A DNA stretch of 64,000 bases from DASUHT01 sp038230835 (GTDB lineage Bacteria; Actinomycetota; Thermoleophilia; Gaiellales; JAICJC01). This document shows positions 60,565-64,000 of this stretch, piece after piece (positions within the stretch are counted from its first letter, which is position 1; the number at the start of each line of letters is the position of its first letter). The position numbers and the translations under genes were made by a program. The DNA is taken from assembly GCA_038230835.1 (NCBI GenBank), contig JBBRMM010000014.1, positions 30,968 to 94,967 of the forward strand. Direction: 5' to 3'. The notes below the pieces were generated by a model. The model was not told the origin of the DNA, ran no database searches, and saw nothing but the letters and a program-made list of their open reading frames with translations.

Positions 60565-60845
60565 TGGGCCCGTGCCCACTTGGCGATCGTGTCCGCGTCG
60601 TGCCCGTGCGCGATCAGCTGCAGCAGCGGCTTTGGGCTCTTGAGCGTCTTGATGGTCTCCATGTGGCCGACCGTGAGGCCCTGCCGCTGGCAGAAGCGAA
60701 GCAGTGCCTGGCGGTCGGCTGAGAGCACCCGCCACACCGTCTCCTGACGGTGGCGGTCGAAGTCCGGGTAGACGCCCACGTCACCCGCGACCGCTCGGCG
60801 GATCGCCTCGTTGTACTGCTGGCGGTAGTCGTGCTCCTCGCTCAT
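60561..60845 (-). CDS. Small protein of unknown function (94 aa)
   Basis: A basic, mostly helical protein (DYRQQYNEAIRRAVAGDVG, FDRHRQETVWRVLSADRQAL, LTVGHMETIKTLKSPKPLL). No family recognised. ATG 60845 has TACACT 9 nt upstream; the open frame farther upstream enters the MITE-like element and is spurious. Heads the operon with the HAD phosphatase and GST. Confidence 0.7.
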   Translation of the reverse strand: MSEEHDYRQQYNEAIRRAVAGDVGVYPDFDRHRQETVWRVLSADRQALLRFCQRQGLTVGHMETIKTLKSPKPLLQLIAHGHDADTIAKWARAH

Positions 60846-60854
60846 CGCCGCGGA

Positions 60855-60860
60855 AGTGTA
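60855..60860 (-). promoter_or_regulatory. -10 element TACACT for the 94-aa/HAD/GST operon
   Basis: TACACT on the minus strand ends 9 nt before ATG 60845. Confidence 0.45.
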
Positions 60861-60903
60861 GATGGTCGGGACGAGATTCCCGCCCGCCGGATCGATCAAC
60901 GTT

Positions 60904-61174
60904 CTAGATGGGTTGATTCCGAATTGGCGTGATGCCCGGGCGAGCGAGAACCGAGCTGGGGCAGGACGCAGGGAGCGCTCGTGCTGGTGGCACGCGACCG
61001 AGGACAAGGTGCAAGGCGGTACCGCCTTGCACCGGTCGCAGGCGATCTGCTATCCAAGCAGATCGCCTGTGCAGCGACGGTTCGCAGCCGAAGCGACCCC
61101 CGCTTCGGCGAGCCGAACGCCCGTCCAAGCGGGGAAGCGACCGGGCGCGCGGCAATTCGGAATCAATCATCTAG
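60904..61174. mobile_element. MITE-like element with terminal inverted repeats and CTAG flanks
   Basis: CTAG at 60904-60907 and 61171-61174 flank inverted ends: TTGATTCCGAATTG (60913-60926) and its exact complement at 61153-61166, extended on both sides with a few mismatches to about 22 bp. Inside are a 26-bp perfect palindrome (61008-61033), a 12-bp stem with 7-nt loop (61039-61069) and a 9-bp stem with 5-nt loop (61087-61109). There is no coding capacity. If CTAG is a target duplication, the YTAR form fits IS5-subgroup transposition; the mobilising transposase is not in the window. Confidence 0.75.
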
Positions 61175-61177
61175 TGT
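61172..61177 (+). promoter_or_regulatory. -10 element TAGTGT for the DDAH-like operon, abutting the MITE-like element
   Basis: TAGTGT ends 7 nt before ATG 61185. Its TAG is part of the right CTAG flank of the element, so insertion lies exactly at the promoter. Confidence 0.5.
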
Positions 61178-61184
61178 CTCTCGC

Positions 61185-62063
61185 ATGACTACCGACACCC
61201 CCACCTCGATTCGCGCCTTCGGCGCTCAGAGCATGACCGCGCAGCTTGGCGATGTGCTCGTCAACCCACCCGGTGCGGCCTTCGCCGCGGGCTACGAGCA
61301 TCCAGCCGCGGGCTTTCTGCACCCCGTCGACCTGGCCCGTGCGCTCAGCCAGCACGACGCCCTGTGCACGATCCTCACCGGCCTCGGCGCCACCGTCCAC
61401 CGGCTGGAGGTCGAGAGCACGAGCCCGGACGCCGTCTACACGTTCGACCCGATGCTGGTCACGAACCGCGGGGCGATCCCGCTGCGCTCGGGCAAGCCCA
61501 ACCGGCAGGGTGAGGAGCACGATCTCGAAGCCTGGGCGGTGACCCACGGGATTCCCGTAGCCGGCCGGATCGAGTCCCCCGGCACGGTGGACGGGGGCGA
61601 TACCTTCTGGTTGGCACCGGACATCTTCTGCATCGGCCGCTCGCTTCGCACCAATCGCGCCGGCGCCGCTCAACTTAACGCTCTAGTTGAGGGTGAGTCT
61701 CACGTTTTCGACGTTCCCTACGCGACCGGCCCGGCCGAGTGCCTCCACCTGATGAGTGTCATCTCTCCGGTGGCCGACGACCTCGCTGTGGTGTTCCTCC
61801 CGCAACTGCCGGCGGGGCTCCACGAGCTGCTCGTGGAACGCGGAGTGACGCTGGTCTCCGTGCCTGAGGAGGAGATGCCGAGCCTCGGCTGCAACGTGCT
61901 CGCGATGCGCCCGGGTGTGGTCGTGATCGCGGAGGGCAACCCGCAGACCCAGCGGGCGCTGGCCGCCCGCGGCTGCGAGGTGCACACCTTCCCGGCCTCC
62001 GAGATCGGCGTCAACGGCTCGGGCGGGCCGACCTGCCTGACGCGGCCGATCCGTCGCGGATGA
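61185..62063 (+). CDS. Dimethylarginine dimethylaminohydrolase/amidinotransferase-fold protein
   Basis: A 292-aa pentein-fold hydrolase. Cys284 in GSGGPTCLTRP and His188 in ECLHLMSVIS are the catalytic pair; VYTFDPMLVTNRGAI and GTVDGGDTFWL carry the acidic residues. Such enzymes release citrulline (or an ureido product) from guanidino substrates. Residues about 162-177 are encoded by an AT-ending codon patch unlike the rest. Its stop overlaps the M20 gene (ATGA). Confidence 0.9.
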   Translation: MTTDTPTSIRAFGAQSMTAQLGDVLVNPPGAAFAAGYEHPAAGFLHPVDLARALSQHDALCTILTGLGATVHRLEVESTSPDAVYTFDPMLVTNRGAIPLRSGKPNRQGEEHDLEAWAVTHGIPVAGRIESPGTVDGGDTFWLAPDIFCIGRSLRTNRAGAAQLNALVEGESHVFDVPYATGPAECLHLMSVISPVADDLAVVFLPQLPAGLHELLVERGVTLVSVPEEEMPSLGCNVLAMRPGVVVIAEGNPQTQRALAARGCEVHTFPASEIGVNGSGGPTCLTRPIRRG

Positions 62064-63325
62064 AGAACCTGACCCCGGCCGAACTGGCCGCGGTGGGTGC
62101 GGTCGACCGCGATCGGATCGTCGACGACCTGGCGAGCATCGTGGCGGTGCCGAGTGTGACCGGCAATGAGGCCGCAGTGCAGACCGAGATCGCCCTGCGG
62201 ATGATCCACGCCGGGCTCGACGTCGAGCGCACCGACGCCGACCCCGCGGCGATCGCGAGCGACCCGGACTTCCCGGGCATGGAGGCGCCGCGCACCGTGC
62301 TGCCGGTGGTGGCGGGACGGCTGGCCGGCGACGCCCCCGGCCCCCGGGTGCTGATCGCCGGGCACGTGGACGTGGTCGCGCCCGGTGACGAGCTGCAGTG
62401 GACATCACCGGCCTTCCAGCCGCGGATCCACGACGGGCGGCTGTACGGCCGCGGAGCCTGCGACATGAAGGCCGGGGTCGTGGCCGGACTGGCGGCGCTG
62501 CGCGCGCTGCGCGAGACCGAGGCCGAGTTGGCCGGCGAGGCATTGCTACTGACGGTGCCGGCGGAGGAGGACGGCGGGGCCGGCATGCTGGCTGCCATCC
62601 GGGGCGGGTACACGGCCGACGCCGCGATCATCACGGAGCCGACGAACCTCTCGATCGTGATTGCCCAGGGTGGTGCGATCACCTTCACGCTGACGGTGCC
62701 CGGACGGTCGGCCCACGCCGCCTTCCGGAGGGAGGGCGTGTCGGCACTCGACAACCTGTGGCTGATCGCCGACGCCCTGCGCCGCAACGAGGACTCCCGT
62801 AACAGCGCCGAGACGCTGCGGGTGATGCGCGATCTCGGCCTGCCCTACCCCACCTCGATCGGCCGGGTGGCGGCCGGCGAGTGGTCGTCCAGCGTGCCCG
62901 ACCGGGCGGTGGCGGAGGGTCGCTTCGGCGTGCGCGTGGGCCAGACCACGTCAGAGGCCGAGCACGAACTGCGGGGCGTGATCGCCGCGGCCTGCGAGGC
63001 CGACCCGTGGCTGGCGCGGCACCCGGTCACGCTCGAGATCACCGGCGGGCGGTTCGCCGCGGCCGCCGTACCACAGGAGCACCCGCTGCCGTGGGCGGTC
63101 GGCGAGGCTGCGCGCGACGTGCTCGGGCGACTGCCCGACTTCGTGGGCGTCCCGTACGGCTCGGACGCTCGGCTGTTGATCGACCAGGGCGCGACGCCGA
63201 CGGTGCTCTACGGCCCCGGCGACCCCACGCTCGCGCATGGGCCCGACGAGCACGTCGTGCTCGAGGATGTCGCCCGCTGCGCCCGGGTGCTGGCGGTGTG
63301 GGCGATGCGCGTGCTGGCGCCGTGA
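62060..63325 (+). CDS. M20-family ArgE/DapE-type deacylase
   Basis: A 421-aa zinc amidohydrolase: AGHVDVV (first metal His and Asp), GRGACDMKAG, and the catalytic Glu pair EED in VPAEEDGGAG; dimerisation domain in the middle; C-terminal AHGPDEHV has the last His. N-acyl amino acid or N-succinyl-diaminopimelate substrates are typical. Coupled to the DDAH-like gene, which suggests it processes an arginine- or ornithine-related acyl compound (inference). Confidence 0.92.
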   Translation: MKNLTPAELAAVGAVDRDRIVDDLASIVAVPSVTGNEAAVQTEIALRMIHAGLDVERTDADPAAIASDPDFPGMEAPRTVLPVVAGRLAGDAPGPRVLIAGHVDVVAPGDELQWTSPAFQPRIHDGRLYGRGACDMKAGVVAGLAALRALRETEAELAGEALLLTVPAEEDGGAGMLAAIRGGYTADAAIITEPTNLSIVIAQGGAITFTLTVPGRSAHAAFRREGVSALDNLWLIADALRRNEDSRNSAETLRVMRDLGLPYPTSIGRVAAGEWSSSVPDRAVAEGRFGVRVGQTTSEAEHELRGVIAAACEADPWLARHPVTLEITGGRFAAAAVPQEHPLPWAVGEAARDVLGRLPDFVGVPYGSDARLLIDQGATPTVLYGPGDPTLAHGPDEHVVLEDVARCARVLAVWAMRVLAP

Positions 63326-63759
63326 GCTGGGTCGCGGTGCAACTTGCGCTGCTGCTCGCCGCCGGGCTGGCGCCGGTCGCCGAACGCGGCCACTGGCCGG
63401 CCGCGGTGGTCGGCGCGGGCCTCGTCCTGCTCGTCTCCGGCGCCGCGTGCGCGATCGCCGCCGTGCGAACGCTCGGCCGGTCGCTGTCGCCACTGCCCCA
63501 GCCGCGACCGGACGCGGAGCTGATCACGTCCGGGCCGTACCGGATCGTGCGCCACCCGATCTACACCGGACTGATCGCGATCGCCGCGGGCTGGTCGCTG
63601 GCACTATCGAGCTGGACCGCGCTCGCACTCGCGGCCCTGCTCGCGATGTGGCTGAACGCCAAGAGCCGCCGCGAGGAAGCACTGCTGCGCGAGCGGTACA
63701 CCGGCTACGACGCCTACGTCGCACAGGTCCGCGGGGGGCTGTTTCCCTTCCTGCGCTGA
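63322..63759 (+). CDS. Isoprenylcysteine carboxyl methyltransferase-like membrane protein
   Basis: A 145-aa membrane protein with about four helices; the family signature is TSGPYRIVRHPIYTGL, followed by EEALLRERYTGYDAYVAQV. These PEMT/ICMT-like enzymes methylate carboxyl groups or small lipids; substrate unknown. GTG 63322 overlaps the M20 stop (GTGA). Last gene of the three-gene operon. Confidence 0.85.
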   Translation: MSWVAVQLALLLAAGLAPVAERGHWPAAVVGAGLVLLVSGAACAIAAVRTLGRSLSPLPQPRPDAELITSGPYRIVRHPIYTGLIAIAAGWSLALSSWTALALAALLAMWLNAKSRREEALLRERYTGYDAYVAQVRGGLFPFLR

Positions 63760-64000
63760 CGCGGGTCGGCGACCACCGGACACAACACCTGGAAGGGCGC
63801 CATAACGAGCATCACCCACCGAAACGCGAGCCGCGGCAGCAGCTCGCGCAGCGGCGACTTAGAACTCGTTTCAGAATGAGCTTCGTCGTGAGGCGCAGGG
63901 CGCGGTGGTTGCGGGAAGGATCGAGCGGCGAGCGGAGCGCAGGCGTGGCTGAAGCCACGTCGAGCACCGCACGCCGCGTGGGACGCACCCGCAACCGGCG
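63760..64000. repeat. Non-coding right edge with inverted repeats, probably a partial repeat element
   Basis: No gene seen. GGTTGCGGG (63907-63915) and CCCGCAACC (63988-63996) are an inverted pair enclosing a CGTGGC-TGAA-GCCACG hairpin (63944-63959); 63862-63890 contains TAGAACTCGTTTCAGAATGAG, which has the look of an element end. The structure style resembles the MITE-like element at 60904 but the sequence differs. It is cut by the window edge. Confidence 0.45.

Larger units (their letters stand above)
60846..61184. other. Intergenic region largely filled by a MITE-like element
   Basis: This 339-bp gap between divergent genes holds the minus-strand promoter (TACACT, 60855-60860), the inverted-repeat element at 60904-61174, and the -10 of the DDAH-like gene. 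Translated frames here are low-complexity shadows. Confidence 0.75.

Noticed and set aside
61008..61033. GGCGGTACCGCC in the MITE-like element looks like the T-box tail GGTGGTACCGCG
   Set aside because: It is the centre of a 26-bp perfect palindrome, not followed by a synthetase or amino-acid gene with the rest of a T-box, and no stem I/specifier loop is visible.

Overview
The window is GC-rich, gene-dense bacterial chromosome. It fits an actinobacterium, most likely of the class Thermoleophilia (an inference from gene content and style, not from a marker phylogeny). Supporting points are the rplM-rpsI-glmM-glmS string, a GuaB3-type IMP dehydrogenase next to guaA, a DUF2630 protein, a fused DEDDh/GIY-YIG UvrC-like nuclease, the MEP-pathway enzyme IspH, frequent GTG/TTG starts, and many start codons lying 6-9 nt downstream of a TANNNT -10 element, as in leaderless actinobacterial transcripts. 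I see no rRNA, tRNA, CRISPR array, phage or complete insertion sequence.

Layout. 1-6.6 kb: the end of a GH65 glycoside phosphorylase/hydrolase, an EamA transporter, a secreted CAP-domain protein, ispH, a large secreted propeller-like protein and a lipoprotein coupled to ileS. 6.6-17.9 kb: an isoleucyl-tRNA synthetase with an inverted GXHH signature, a 47-aa microprotein, a Nudix + serine hydrolase pair, a LytR_C protein, a lipoprotein, a PLP decarboxylase + class III aminotransferase pair, a decayed pseudogene beside its intact secreted paralogue, and a J-domain protein. 17.9-26.2 kb: a BKACE + ThDP-enzyme operon, a membrane-anchored cytochrome c, and the operon acpS-nnr-alr-CCA-adding-like enzyme-methyltransferase. 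26.2-33.2 kb: MBL hydrolase, small unknowns, then glmS, glmM, rpsI, rplM on the minus strand and XdhC on the plus strand. 33.2-39.6 kb: an MMPL/RND transporter, a 450-bp gene-free block with repeats, and two secreted proteins, one a sedolisin protease. 39.6-49.9 kb: guaA, guaB3, a PfkB sugar kinase, pyrF, the nuclease under a LexA-type box, DUF4097 with a ribbon-helix-helix regulator, HU, pyrE and a Roadblock protein. 49.9-63.8 kb: BrkB, two proline-iminopeptidase-like hydrolases, rdgB-rph-murI, an S9 peptidase + SIS + glutamine amidotransferase operon, a HAD-GST operon, a MITE-like element, and a DDAH-like + M20 + isoprenylcysteine-methyltransferase-like operon.

How it works together. Most of the window is housekeeping: cell-wall precursors (alr, murI, glmS, glmM), purines and pyrimidines (guaA, guaB3, pyrE, pyrF), translation (ileS, rplM, rpsI), cofactor repair (nnr), nucleotide-pool hygiene (rdgB, Nudix) and RNA processing (rph, CCA-adding-like enzyme). 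Genes inside operons are joined by 4-nt stop/start overlaps (ATGA, GTGA and, twice, apparently CTGA). First genes of operons mostly look leaderless.

The most unusual items are: a TTGACA-17-CATAAT promoter carrying four TGACGTCA-like boxes at about 11-bp intervals over the start of the ribbon-helix-helix gene; an SOS box overlapping the -10 of the fused nuclease; a ~263-bp MITE-like element with inverted ends, CTAG flanks and stacked internal hairpins that abuts the -10 of the DDAH-like gene; a three-copy repeat joining a GGGGTC/GACCCC palindrome to a G-quadruplex-prone tract; and the GXHH IleRS.
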